From Desulfopila aestuarii DSM 18488 (GTDB taxonomy: Bacteria; Desulfobacterota; Desulfobulbia; Desulfobulbales; Desulfocapsaceae), in NCBI GenBank assembly GCA_945863875.1, contig CAMBBS010000002.1, positions 1 to 64,000 of the forward strand: DNA of 64,000 bases, in the 5' to 3' direction. Below are positions 32,037 through 43,626 of the stretch, piece by piece. The notes under the pieces are model-generated. The model worked only from the letters and a program-made list of their open reading frames with translations, was not told the origin of the DNA and did not search any database. The first letter of the stretch is position 1. Every line of letters starts with the position of its first letter. The translations under genes were made by a program, and so were the position numbers.

Positions 32037-32157
32037 CTCTTCGCAGACTTACAGGGAGGCACCACTCTTCCACGGAACAGTGGTGCCATGGAAAGTCATT
32101 TATCCCTGGGGTATTTTGACAAAAGCACGACCAATGCCTGTAGCGGCGTAAGGTACA

Positions 32158-32349
32158 CTAACCCTCTCTGGTAATACATTCGCTGGGGCAGGATGCGATG
32201 GCCTCTTCGACGCAATCCGCATCCGCATCCGACCCATCGATCACATAGGCTTTTTCTTCATCATCATGAAAGGCAAAAACTTCCGGACAGGTTTCGACAC
32301 ATGCTTGACAGCCAACGCATTCATCCGTGTCGATTACTATTTTGGACAT
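32158..32349 (-). CDS. Ferredoxin (63 aa), probable internal start
   Basis: AAAGGAGATGGTTATG provides a strong RBS for MSKIVIDTDECVGCQACVETCP. Confidence 0.8.
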   Translation of the reverse strand: MSKIVIDTDECVGCQACVETCPEVFAFHDDEEKAYVIDGSDADADCVEEAIASCPSECITREG

Positions 32350-32808
32350 AACCATCTCCTTTAAGAAAACAGATTGAGTTGTTAATTTATTCCACCTTTT
32401 TTCCCTGCTGAAATGCAGCAGAAACCCTTTTTTGCCAACGGGAATGACCCGCCTGTCAGGGCCTCGATTCTTGCCGTCGAACCTTCCAATGGCTTCGATC
32501 AGTCCATTGGGACCATACGCTGCATCTATCAGCATATCATAGATTCGGATACAGGCGCACAATACGTTCGGCGAAGTCTGCCGAACGGCATCTATTTTCC
32601 ACTGCAGCTGGCGGCTGCGGTGCCGGCACCGAGCCGGCTGGCTCATGATAAATTCTTCGATGACGGCGGCCCTCTCCTGTTCAAACTTTTCCGGATCCTT
32701 ACCGGCAAGTGCGACCCATTTTTCCCAGTCGGCCATGGTGTTCATTTCCATATCGGTTCCATCCCTCGGCAAGAGTTGCTCCATGATAAAAAATAGAGCA
32801 AAAACCAT
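32158..32808 (-). CDS. DUF3135-like protein in frame with a C-terminal 4Fe-4S ferredoxin
   Basis: Single ORF; N-terminal part RQLQWKIDAVRQTSPNVLCACIRIYDMLIDAAYGPNGLIEAI is DUF3135-like; C-terminus CVGCQACVETCP...CVEEAIASCP. Confidence 0.6.
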   Translation of the reverse strand: MVFALFFIMEQLLPRDGTDMEMNTMADWEKWVALAGKDPEKFEQERAAVIEEFIMSQPARCRHRSRQLQWKIDAVRQTSPNVLCACIRIYDMLIDAAYGPNGLIEAIGRFDGKNRGPDRRVIPVGKKGFLLHFSREKRWNKLTTQSVFLKEMVMSKIVIDTDECVGCQACVETCPEVFAFHDDEEKAYVIDGSDADADCVEEAIASCPSECITREG

Positions 32809-32941
32809 GCCGTTGCAAGCAGTGCCAGAAGGGGCGGGAAACTGGACGCGTCATGCGATCCGGCAACCGATTCCTCTCCCTTTTTTCCTGTTGTTCAGGA
32901 CTTTTTCCGGTTAAAGAGGACGATTCTATGCCGATGGACGT

Positions 32942-33712
32942 TCACAATTTACTCAACTCCTTCGCATCGTAGAAGGCCCTCTCAAAAAACAGCCCCGCCG
33001 GCGGCGCCGTATGATTGAACGGCACCGTTGACGGCGCTTGCAAAAAATGGCGGATATCTTCTTTAGTCAGTCGGTGGGAGCCGACCTCGACCAGCACCCC
33101 GACCATCCGGCGCACCATCCGCCAGAGAAAATGCGAGCCGATTACCCTGACGATCAGGACGTTTGCCTCTTCAACCAGCTGCACCCTATGCACGAGCACC
33201 CTGGTCGACTTTTTCAACTCCTGCTTTTCGGCGAAGGCGGCGAAGTCATGCATGCCGACCATCACCTCGGCGGCGCGCCGCATGGCCGCGACATCGAGCT
33301 CTTCGCGCACCCACCAGTTATAGCGTTTGGCAAAGGCGGATTTGCGCCGTTGAATCTGATAGATATAGCTTCTGGCCAGACAGTTGTGCCGGGCATGAAA
33401 GCGTGCATCGGCCGGCTCCACCGCCAGAACGGCGAGATCCTTGGGCAGGGTATCGTTGAGCAGCGTTGCCACCGTTTCCGGTTCCAGCGCGCTTGCAACC
33501 TCCAGATGGGCGGCATATTGCAGGGCATGGACTCCGGCATCGGTACGACCGCAGCCCTGAATATCCATCGCCACCGGACCAAAGACCCGCTCGGCACCTT
33601 TCAACAGGTCGCCCTGCACGGTTCGTGCATCGTTTTGTTTCTGCCAGCCGCTGAAATTGGTGCCGTCGTACTCGAGGATAAGCTTATAACGGCGTGCTGC
33701 TGTTGTCACCAT
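32942..33712 (-). CDS. truA: tRNA pseudouridine synthase A
   Basis: LEYDGTNFSGWQKQ, GCGRTDAGVHAL, SHFLWRMVRRMVGVLVEVG. Confidence 0.95.
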   Translation of the reverse strand: MVTTAARRYKLILEYDGTNFSGWQKQNDARTVQGDLLKGAERVFGPVAMDIQGCGRTDAGVHALQYAAHLEVASALEPETVATLLNDTLPKDLAVLAVEPADARFHARHNCLARSYIYQIQRRKSAFAKRYNWWVREELDVAAMRRAAEVMVGMHDFAAFAEKQELKKSTRVLVHRVQLVEEANVLIVRVIGSHFLWRMVRRMVGVLVEVGSHRLTKEDIRHFLQAPSTVPFNHTAPPAGLFFERAFYDAKELSKL

Positions 33713-33727
33713 GATCCGTGGTTCTCC

Positions 33728-35857
33728 TTACTTTTTCTCTGCGGCTGTCTTCTGCCAGACGGTCAGCTGGCTGATGGAATGCTGGAATTTCCGCCCCGTC
33801 TCCCTGATGACGAATTCTATGTCACGTGGTTCGGCGATCAGGATAAAATGATGCTGCAGATGATCCCGCAGTCCCTCCAGAGTTGTATAAGGCTCGCCAT
33901 CCTTTCTGAAGCCGCCGATCCAGTCTTCTCGGCGGGTAAATTCTTCCAGCCAGGTATATGGCGAGGCAATGACCAGCAGTCCTCCTTCGTTGAGACGCTC
34001 ATGGATGGTGGCCAAGAATTTTGCCGGCTTTGACAACCGGTCAAGCAGATTAGCGGCGAGGATGAGATCATATTCTTTAAATTGCGGCTTCAGATTCAGC
34101 GCATCGGCCTGGTAAAATTCGACCCGACCAACAGTTTGTCTCAGATTGAGGTCGGTGAGCCTCCTCTCGTGGTAGGAGACAATCTCACCATCTTCGTGAA
34201 GTTCGTAGCGCAGCAGCCCTTTCTCCTGCATCTGATAGGCGATTCGGATAAACCTCGCGGAAAAATCGAGCCCGTGCACGAAACGAAATTCCCTGGCCAG
34301 TTCAAAGGCGGCCCGTCCCACGGAACAGCCGAGATCAAGGGCCCTGTTTTTCGCTTTGCCCTGCATATGCTCAAGGCAGATGGCCGCACAGGCTGCCGGA
34401 AAATTGGCCACATCAAAAAAGGTCCGGCCATAATGCGCCTCACAGTATTGTGAAACTGCCCCATCGGTTTCATACGTCGCCTGGGGTACAGCCAGGGGCT
34501 GTTCCGCCTCGACGTAACGAAAGCCCGCATGCTGAAAAAAATGCCGCCGAAAGGCGTAACGGGCATCGCGGCTGGCCTCGTTACCGGTGGAAATCCACGA
34601 GCCGCCCTTGATGAGATTATGCTGGGTGTCAAAGGTGGGTGTTGAAAAATCATCATAGCAAGGATGCACCTCAAAGCCTTCAAAACCGCTGATCGGCGTC
34701 TCGGTCCACTGCCAGACATTGCCGATGATATCGCAGAATTCGTTGAACTGAAAATGGTCGACCGGACAGGATGACGCCCAGTATTCCAGGTTGATATTGC
34801 CAGGCGCCCCTCGATCCCCTGGCCAGTAGGGCTGATCCGCTAAGTCGTGCAGCTCGCGCAGACGATACCATTCATCCTCGGTCGGCAAACGGATGGCAGC
34901 TCCTTTTTTCTCCGCCAGCCAGTTGCAGAAGGCCTTCGCCTCCAGATAGTTGACCTCCACCGGCCAGTTCCAGGCCATATCGATCACGGCGGCTAGGGTT
35001 CGGAGCCGGTATCCCTGCACATCCTTGATCCAGAACAACGGCTGGTGCGCTTTGCTGAACCCGACCCACCGCCGTCCCTCTTCCGTCCAGTATTGCCCTT
35101 TTGCATAACCGTCATCTTCGACAAAAGCGAGAAACTCATTATTTGACACCAAATATTTGGCTGCCTTAAAATCCCACACCTCGAACTCATGCCGGCCGAA
35201 CTCATTGTCCCAGCCGTACAGGGGGTGGTCTTTGCTCTTACCAAGGACGACCTTTCCCCCCGGCACAAAGAGCAACTGGTTGTCCGGAGCCGTCCCCTGC
35301 AGCGGACAGATATCCCACCCGACAAGGGGCCGAACCTCTTCAATCGGCAGGCGACGGATAATAACCGAGGAGGTTTCGAGATGAATCCGCTGATGCTCAA
35401 TGCCCATCATAATCACCCAGAAGGGACCGTCCCAGGTTATCGGCATCGACAGAGGCATCTCCCCTATGACCCTGGTGACAAAATCGCGCACTTCCCTGCG
35501 GTAGGCCCGGACCTCGTCGACTGTCGGCCAGTCATAGTTCTGCTCGTTCAGATCATCCCAGGACATTTCGTCCACCCCAATAGCGAACATCGATTCAAAG
35601 GCAGGATTGATCCGCTGATCAATCAACCGGGCAATATGCAGCTTGTTGATATAAAAAGAGGCGGTATGGCCAAAATAAAAAATCAGCGGATGCCGGAGTG
35701 GTTCGGGCCGCAGGTAGAAGGCTTTGTCCCTGGCCAGGTGGTCGTACAGCTGTTCGTCCAGATCGAAGGTCTCGTGAAAGTAGCGCAGTATCTCATGTCG
35801 CTTTTCTTCTTCGCTGCCTTTATTAAGAACGATGGTGCGGCTTTTTTTCAAATCCAT
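33728..35857 (-). CDS. ovoA: 5-histidylcysteine sulfoxide synthase / mercaptohistidine N-methyltransferase (OvoA-like)
   Basis: 709 aa: N-terminal DinB-like domain with HQRIHLE (HX3HXE), FGE-sulfatase domain (IKGGSWISTGNEASRDARYAFRRHFFQHAGFRYVEAE), C-terminal SAM methyltransferase (ALDLGCSVGRAAFELA). Confidence 0.88.
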   Translation of the reverse strand: MDLKKSRTIVLNKGSEEEKRHEILRYFHETFDLDEQLYDHLARDKAFYLRPEPLRHPLIFYFGHTASFYINKLHIARLIDQRINPAFESMFAIGVDEMSWDDLNEQNYDWPTVDEVRAYRREVRDFVTRVIGEMPLSMPITWDGPFWVIMMGIEHQRIHLETSSVIIRRLPIEEVRPLVGWDICPLQGTAPDNQLLFVPGGKVVLGKSKDHPLYGWDNEFGRHEFEVWDFKAAKYLVSNNEFLAFVEDDGYAKGQYWTEEGRRWVGFSKAHQPLFWIKDVQGYRLRTLAAVIDMAWNWPVEVNYLEAKAFCNWLAEKKGAAIRLPTEDEWYRLRELHDLADQPYWPGDRGAPGNINLEYWASSCPVDHFQFNEFCDIIGNVWQWTETPISGFEGFEVHPCYDDFSTPTFDTQHNLIKGGSWISTGNEASRDARYAFRRHFFQHAGFRYVEAEQPLAVPQATYETDGAVSQYCEAHYGRTFFDVANFPAACAAICLEHMQGKAKNRALDLGCSVGRAAFELAREFRFVHGLDFSARFIRIAYQMQEKGLLRYELHEDGEIVSYHERRLTDLNLRQTVGRVEFYQADALNLKPQFKEYDLILAANLLDRLSKPAKFLATIHERLNEGGLLVIASPYTWLEEFTRREDWIGGFRKDGEPYTTLEGLRDHLQHHFILIAEPRDIEFVIRETGRKFQHSISQLTVWQKTAAEKK

Positions 35858-35979
35858 GGTCTCTTCCTCGTTGGCAAACCCGTGGGCGATAGTTACATTT
35901 GTTGATAAACAAGATAAGCATGCAAAGAATAATAGTGACGCAAATTTACGTCATTTTTCGCTGACCAGGTACTCTGCCA

Positions 35980-36516
35980 ATGATTCGGTTATTTATCGCC
36001 ATAGACGTCCCCGAAGCTGTCCGCAAGGAAGTGGCAGGAATGGGCAGGGCGATCGCCAATACACGTCCTGTTCCGGCGGATCAGCTGCATCTCACCCTGA
36101 AATTTATCGGCGAGGTGGAGGGCAGCAGATCGCTTGATATCCGCGATGCCCTGACAGAAATTTTTCTACCAAAATTCTCCATAGCACTGAAAGGCATCGG
36201 CACCTTTCCACCCCGGGGTATTCCGCGCATCCTCTGGGTCGGCGTCGAAGCTGGAGAACACATACTGCCGCTGCGAAACTCCATTGAAAGAACTCTTGCG
36301 GTCATCAATATTCCACGAGATAAAAAGAAGTATATCCCCCACTTAACCATCGCCCGGCTCAAAAACTGCTCCATCCACCACCTGCAGCAGTTCCTGGCCG
36401 GGAATGCCTTTTTCCAGACGGCAGAGTTTCCGGTGGAAAGCTTCCATCTCTATAGCAGCCGGTTGACGCAAAAAGGTGCGCAGCATACTGTTGAACGTTC
36501 TTATCCGCTCATCTAG
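35980..36516 (+). CDS. thpR: RNA 2',3'-cyclic phosphodiesterase (ThpR)
   Basis: LHLTLKFIGEV and PHLTIARLK (two HxT/S motifs). Confidence 0.9.
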   Translation: MIRLFIAIDVPEAVRKEVAGMGRAIANTRPVPADQLHLTLKFIGEVEGSRSLDIRDALTEIFLPKFSIALKGIGTFPPRGIPRILWVGVEAGEHILPLRNSIERTLAVINIPRDKKKYIPHLTIARLKNCSIHHLQQFLAGNAFFQTAEFPVESFHLYSSRLTQKGAQHTVERSYPLI

Positions 36517-36533
36517 CTCGCAGATCTGAAGTA

Positions 36534-38672
<2,139 letters not shown>

Positions 38673-38708
38673 TTATTCTCTCAACCACTTACGTCATCAA
38701 AGAAAACC

Positions 38709-39578
38709 ATGCATTATCAAGGAAATATTTTTCGACCGCCGAGTGAAGCGTACTCTATTTTATTGCAGATAACCACCGGCTGTTCGCACAACAAATGCAC
38801 CTTCTGCGGTATGTACAAAGGAAGCCGGTTTTCCATAAAGGACGACCGGACGATCATGGCCGATATCGATTTTGCCGCCGCCCACTGCCGCCGGCAGGAG
38901 CGACTGTTCCTCTGTGACGGCGACGCCCTGATTATCCCCCAGGAGCGACTGCTGACTATCCTGTCGGCCATCCGCACGAGACTGCCCTGGGTGACGAGAA
39001 TCGGCACCTACGCCAACACCAAGAGCATCATGCGCAAGAGTCCTGAGCAGCTGCAAGAGCTCCATGAGCATGGACTGCAGATCGCCTATATGGGCCTCGA
39101 GTCCGGCGATGACGTCACCCTGCAAAATATCAAAAAGGGCGCCGATGGTGCGCGGATGATTGACATGGGCAAAAAAATTCGCACCTCGGGGATCAAGCTG
39201 TCCGTCACCGTCCTGCTTGGTATCGGCGGCAAAGAACGCTCCCATATCCATGCCCGGGAGACCGGCCGCGTCCTGACGGCCATCGATCCGGAATATGTCG
39301 GCGCCTTGAGTCTTATGCTGACGCCGGGCACGCCGCTTTCCGACGCCGCGGAAAAGGGCGCGTTCCTCCTGCCGTCAGCCACGGAGATGCTGGAAGAACT
39401 GGCCATCATGTTCACCCATACCGAACTCTCCGATGGGTATTTTCATGCCAATCATGCCTCGAACTATCTGCCGATAAAAGCCAGGCTGCCGCAGGATAAG
39501 GCGGCGACCCTGGAACGTATTGCCGGCGCGTTGGCGGGCAAGGTCAGCCTCAAACCGGAATATATGCGCGGGTTGTAG
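38709..39578 (+). CDS. Radical SAM protein
   Basis: TTGCSHNKCTFCGMYK (CxxxxCxxC-type cluster motif); start at MHYQGNIFRPP. Confidence 0.87.
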   Translation: MHYQGNIFRPPSEAYSILLQITTGCSHNKCTFCGMYKGSRFSIKDDRTIMADIDFAAAHCRRQERLFLCDGDALIIPQERLLTILSAIRTRLPWVTRIGTYANTKSIMRKSPEQLQELHEHGLQIAYMGLESGDDVTLQNIKKGADGARMIDMGKKIRTSGIKLSVTVLLGIGGKERSHIHARETGRVLTAIDPEYVGALSLMLTPGTPLSDAAEKGAFLLPSATEMLEELAIMFTHTELSDGYFHANHASNYLPIKARLPQDKAATLERIAGALAGKVSLKPEYMRGL

Positions 39579-39596
39579 CCTGTGCCCAGAAAAGAC

Positions 39597-39630
39597 AAAA
39601 ACCCCTTGCTGCCGGGCAACAAGGGGTTTT
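39597..39630. terminator. Bidirectional intrinsic terminator between convergent genes
   Basis: AAAACCCCTTG ... CAAGGGGTTTT stem with T-rich flanks on both strands. Confidence 0.85.
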
Positions 39631-39654
39631 CTCTTTCACTTGACAACTACTTCT

Positions 39655-40881
39655 CTAAAACCTGTAATTCATGCCGACGCTGAGGAGAAATGCCGAAGCA
39701 TTGGTGAATTCACCATTGATTCTCCCATCCTCACTTACCGCCTCACGGGATTCTTTATAGTCGTAGAGAGCTGCAACACCGACATCCATCTTGTCACTTA
39801 CCTTATACTGTGCACCAAGTGAATAGATCCAGGCATCGGAATCAGGCAGTTCAAAGCTGATAGTTTCTGTCGGAACCGGGGTTTCATCATAGGCAAAGCC
39901 GCCCATAAGCGTCCAGGTATCGTTCAAGGCATAGGTCAGGCCGATACGAAAGGCGTTAGCATCGTCCCAGTCTTTGGGAAGGGGGTCTTCAAATGAAGCC
40001 ATGGCCGCAGGAGTGAAATCAAAATCAAGGTCGTCATATTTCGACCAGAAGGTTCTGTCCCAGGTAAGCTCCACGTTCAAATTCTCCAACACATCGTAGG
40101 CAACCGAAAGAGCAACGACTGCGGGGACCGGAACAGAGACTTTCGCACCGAAAGTGCCGATTCTGCCGAATTGGTTCAGCACAGCCTCGTCTTTAAAATC
40201 GAGATCAACATGGGAGCGATAGGTAGCCGAGATATTCAGAGCATCAACAGGTTTTACGGCGAGGGCCACATTCCAGCCCCATTCCGTCGTATCTCCTTCC
40301 ATCTCCCGTGACAGCGGACGATAAACACCCGGAGCCACCTGAACCATACCATCGCTCTCCACCGTGGCATCGGCATACAGCATCCGTATACCGCCGGAAA
40401 TGGAGACCATATTTTTAAAACTGTAGGCGACAGTGGGGTTCGCCTCAATGACCGCAAGTGAGAATTCTTCGGCAAACGTTTTCGGGAAAGGATCCTTCCA
40501 GCGTTTGGACAAACCGGCGGGTGCAGTTATGGACATACCAAAGCGCGTACCACCGTAAGAGGGAGAAACGAAAAACCCGGTGGGTACAAAGAAATTTTCT
40601 TCCTCTGAACTCCCGTCAAGCGTGGCAGCACGGGCATCTTCATAATCGATTTCAGAAAGAAAAATGTAGGTGGCGTCAACCTCCAGATGATAGCGATCTT
40701 CCAGCCAGGCCATATTGGCGGGGTTATAATAGGCGGTGTCGGCTCGGGTGGATGATGCGATGTTCGCACCGGCCTTGGCCGTTGAATCAACCGACTGCTC
40801 CGGGATACGCCATCCGGATGCCAATGCGGACCCCGCAACAAATAATGATGCCAGGGCCAATACAGAAATCTTTTTCTTCAT
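39655..40881 (-). CDS. OmpP1/FadL/TodX family outer-membrane transporter
   Basis: Signal peptide; ASGWRIPEQSVDSTAKAGANIASSTRADTAYYNPANMAWL; C-terminal GMNYRF. Confidence 0.9.
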   Translation of the reverse strand: MKKKISVLALASLFVAGSALASGWRIPEQSVDSTAKAGANIASSTRADTAYYNPANMAWLEDRYHLEVDATYIFLSEIDYEDARAATLDGSSEEENFFVPTGFFVSPSYGGTRFGMSITAPAGLSKRWKDPFPKTFAEEFSLAVIEANPTVAYSFKNMVSISGGIRMLYADATVESDGMVQVAPGVYRPLSREMEGDTTEWGWNVALAVKPVDALNISATYRSHVDLDFKDEAVLNQFGRIGTFGAKVSVPVPAVVALSVAYDVLENLNVELTWDRTFWSKYDDLDFDFTPAAMASFEDPLPKDWDDANAFRIGLTYALNDTWTLMGGFAYDETPVPTETISFELPDSDAWIYSLGAQYKVSDKMDVGVAALYDYKESREAVSEDGRINGEFTNASAFLLSVGMNYRF

Positions 40882-41006
40882 ACCTTTTCTCCCCTCGGTC
40901 TTGAAAATTACTCAGATCTGCCAACCGCGCCGACAGACGCCTCATACCCTCTATTTCACAGAATCTTCTGGAAAAGAATTCCCCCTCCAACAACCCACAT
41001 TACATC

Positions 41007-41021
41007 TTACGTTCAGGTAAA
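41007..41021. promoter_or_regulatory. Operator-like box TTACGTTCAGGTAAA upstream of the FadL-like gene
   Basis: Matches the boxes at 46865 and 46991; see findings. Confidence 0.55.
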
Positions 41022-41096
41022 CCGCCACGACGAGGTTTATCTTTGTCAACTTCCCTTCGCTTGTAATATATAACTACAATGAATGTCAACCGTAAA

Positions 41097-41549
41097 TCAT
41101 ACTGGCTCGATTTGACGCAGTTTTTCTATCTGCTGCAGCATCTCCCCTTCCATCGATACCGCCCGGCCGCTTTTGTCGGCTATGACAAAGGTGATAAGCG
41201 CATCGGCGGCCACTTTTCGCGATTCTTTCAGAAGAATTTTCTGTTGCAGAACAACACTTCTCTTGCCGATTTTTTCAACATCGGTGGTCACAAGCAGCGT
41301 CTCGCCAACCGGTACGGCCAGGCGATAATTGACATTGATATTAACCACCAGAAAGATGATCCCCTGGGCCGCCCATCTTTTCAGATCGATTTTTGATTCC
41401 AGCTGGGCCCATCGGTCTTCTTCAAAAAACTCCAGATACCTGGCGTTATTCACATGACCATAAAAATCGGCGTGATACCCACGTACCTTTATTTCCGTCA
41501 AATATTGCACCCCGTTCATTGCATCACTCTCACCACTCAGATTATTCAA
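41097..41549 (-). CDS. Acyl-CoA thioesterase (hot-dog fold)
   Basis: VRGYHADFYGHVNNARYLEFFEEDRW. Confidence 0.88.
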   Translation of the reverse strand: MNNLSGESDAMNGVQYLTEIKVRGYHADFYGHVNNARYLEFFEEDRWAQLESKIDLKRWAAQGIIFLVVNINVNYRLAVPVGETLLVTTDVEKIGKRSVVLQQKILLKESRKVAADALITFVIADKSGRAVSMEGEMLQQIEKLRQIEPV

Positions 41550-41857
41550 CCGTCTTTGCCGAAGCTGCGTAAAAAATCCTGCAGCGCACCTGGATTGTTC
41601 GACTTAATGGTTCCGGCCATGAAATCCTTCATCCCCGGTCGGTAATTATCTTCCCAGATCTTCAGAAAAAATTCCGGGCTGGTCTTGCAGACACAGTCGG
41701 CATTGTCGACAGTACGGCCGTCACTGACCACGCAGCTGTCCGCGCTGCATTGCACCGATTTTTTCAGATCTCCCAGCGAAAAATAAAAACTCGTCGGTTT
41801 TGCAAAAACTCCGCCAACAAAAGATTCGGGAAGTCTGTTGAATATTGCCTCCAGCAT
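41546..41857 (-). CDS. SCP2 sterol-binding-domain-like protein
   Basis: 103 aa with ...DNADCVCKTSPEFFLKIWEDNYRPGMKDFMAGTIKSNNPGALQDFLRSF. Confidence 0.75.
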   Translation of the reverse strand: MLEAIFNRLPESFVGGVFAKPTSFYFSLGDLKKSVQCSADSCVVSDGRTVDNADCVCKTSPEFFLKIWEDNYRPGMKDFMAGTIKSNNPGALQDFLRSFGKDG

Positions 41858-41880
41858 AGCCTGCTCCTTTTGCCTCGTGC

Positions 41881-42798
41881 CTATAAAGCCTGGATCTTTT
41901 CAGTAAGAAGAGGGACAAACTGCTTCAGATCCGCGACCACCAGCACATCGGCCACATCGCCGATGGGTGCATCCTTATCGGTATTGACGGCAACGATAAA
42001 TTCCGACTTCTTCATGCCGGCAAGATGCTGGATAGCCCCGGAAATACCGCAGGCAATATACAGTTTTGGGGCCACTGTCTGTCCCGTCGTGCCGACCTGA
42101 CGATTATGCTCGACCCACTCGGAATCGACCACCGGTCGGCTGGCGCCGTATTCCCCGCCAAGGGCCTTGGCCAGAGCGGCGATCATCGCCACATTTTCCG
42201 GCTTGCCGATACCCCGCCCGGCACTGACGATGATCTTGGCCTTGCCTAAATCGACGCCGCCGATTTCCGCCTGCTCGTAGCCGGTAAAACGAACCTTGCC
42301 GCCAGCCTCGACCCTGATAGGCTCAACGGTTGGCGCAGCGGTCGGCTCCTCGGCCAGACCGAAGGCCCCGGCCTGCAGGGTCACCACCGTCTTTGCCGTT
42401 TTCACCGTCACATCCCTGCGCAGTTTGGCATTGCAGACGGGGACGACCATGGTGCCGTCAACCACGTCGACCACTTCGGAAATCTGCGCCGCCTTCATGG
42501 CAAAGGCAATACGCGGCGCGAGATCCCAGCCATAGGAGGAGTGGGAGAAGACGACCATGTCCGCCTGCTCTTTGGCCACAACGTCGAGGATCAGCTGTTT
42601 ATGTGCATCCGGATTGTATTCACCGACAGCGGTCGCATCGGCCAGATAGAGTTTACCGGCGAACCGCGGCAGGGCGCTGTCGCTGCCGACGAGTACCATT
42701 GCCGTCTCGGCGGCCATTTTCTCGGCAAAGGCCATCAGTTCATAACAGCTTCCAAGCAGTTTTCCTTCTCTACTTTCAGCAATAAGCAATATTTTCAT
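41881..42798 (-). CDS. etfA: Electron transfer flavoprotein alpha subunit
   Basis: GRGIGKPENVAMIAALAKALGGEYGASRPVVD, GQTVAPKLYIACGISGAIQHLAGMKKSEFIVAVNTDKDAPI. Confidence 0.95.
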   Translation of the reverse strand: MKILLIAESREGKLLGSCYELMAFAEKMAAETAMVLVGSDSALPRFAGKLYLADATAVGEYNPDAHKQLILDVVAKEQADMVVFSHSSYGWDLAPRIAFAMKAAQISEVVDVVDGTMVVPVCNAKLRRDVTVKTAKTVVTLQAGAFGLAEEPTAAPTVEPIRVEAGGKVRFTGYEQAEIGGVDLGKAKIIVSAGRGIGKPENVAMIAALAKALGGEYGASRPVVDSEWVEHNRQVGTTGQTVAPKLYIACGISGAIQHLAGMKKSEFIVAVNTDKDAPIGDVADVLVVADLKQFVPLLTEKIQAL

Positions 42799-42812
42799 TA
42801 TCGTCTCCTCCC

Positions 42813-43586
42813 CTAGCTCAAAACAGCGGTTTTTTCTTTCAAGATCTTGATCAACTGATCAGCCAATGCCGCGGCGTCTCCCTCAAGAACCAGCCCACCG
42901 CCTTTCTTTTCCGGAAAGTACATTTTGGCGGTTTCCTGCCGGGCCTCGACTTTTAAGAGCTCCTGCACCGGAGTGGAAAGCAGCTCTTTTTTCTTCGCCT
43001 TCATGATATTGGGCAGGGTCGGATAGCGCGGGGTATTCAGCCCCAGCTGACAGGTGATAACCGCAGGCGCGTTCACGCTGACACAGGCTTTGATACCTCC
43101 TTCGAGTTCGCGTTTAACATCAACGACGCCATCCTTAAAGGCAAAACGAACCACGGTGGTAATCCCCGGTATGCCGAGCATTTCGGCGACTAAAATTCCC
43201 ACCTGGGCGCTGCCCCGGTCCTGGGACTGCATGCCGGTGAAGATCAGGTCAAAATTTTTATCCTTGGCATATTCAGCGATGATACCGGCAATCTGATACG
43301 GTTCCTTGCCGCTGACCTCCTCATCGGTGATATGCGCGCCCCGGTCACAGCCCATCGCCAGGGCCTTTTTCATGGTTTCCTTGACCTTCTCGGAGCCGAT
43401 ACACAGAACCGTCAGGTCGCCATCTTTCTCCTGTTCTTTCAACTGAACCGCCTGCTCGACGGCGTATTCGTCGTATTCATTCATTCGCCAGGCCAGATCG
43501 GTTTTCGCATACCAGGTACCCCCGGCATCGACCTTGAATTTAGATTCCATATCGGGAACCTGTTTTATGCAAACGAGAATTTTCAT
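42813..43586 (-). CDS. etfB: Electron transfer flavoprotein beta subunit
   Basis: MKILVCIKQVPDMESKFKVD...MNEYDEYAVEQAVQLKE; start adjusted from the ORF start 43658. Confidence 0.95.
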   Translation of the reverse strand: MKILVCIKQVPDMESKFKVDAGGTWYAKTDLAWRMNEYDEYAVEQAVQLKEQEKDGDLTVLCIGSEKVKETMKKALAMGCDRGAHITDEEVSGKEPYQIAGIIAEYAKDKNFDLIFTGMQSQDRGSAQVGILVAEMLGIPGITTVVRFAFKDGVVDVKRELEGGIKACVSVNAPAVITCQLGLNTPRYPTLPNIMKAKKKELLSTPVQELLKVEARQETAKMYFPEKKGGGLVLEGDAAALADQLIKILKEKTAVLS

Positions 43587-43626
43587 ACTTTTCCTCCGGT
43601 AGTCATGGATATTATTTTTACGTTCC

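Noticed and set aside
32058-32087. GGCACCACT/AGTGGTGCC hairpin after tcdA as intrinsic terminator
   Set aside because: 9-bp stem but no T-run on either side; left unassigned.
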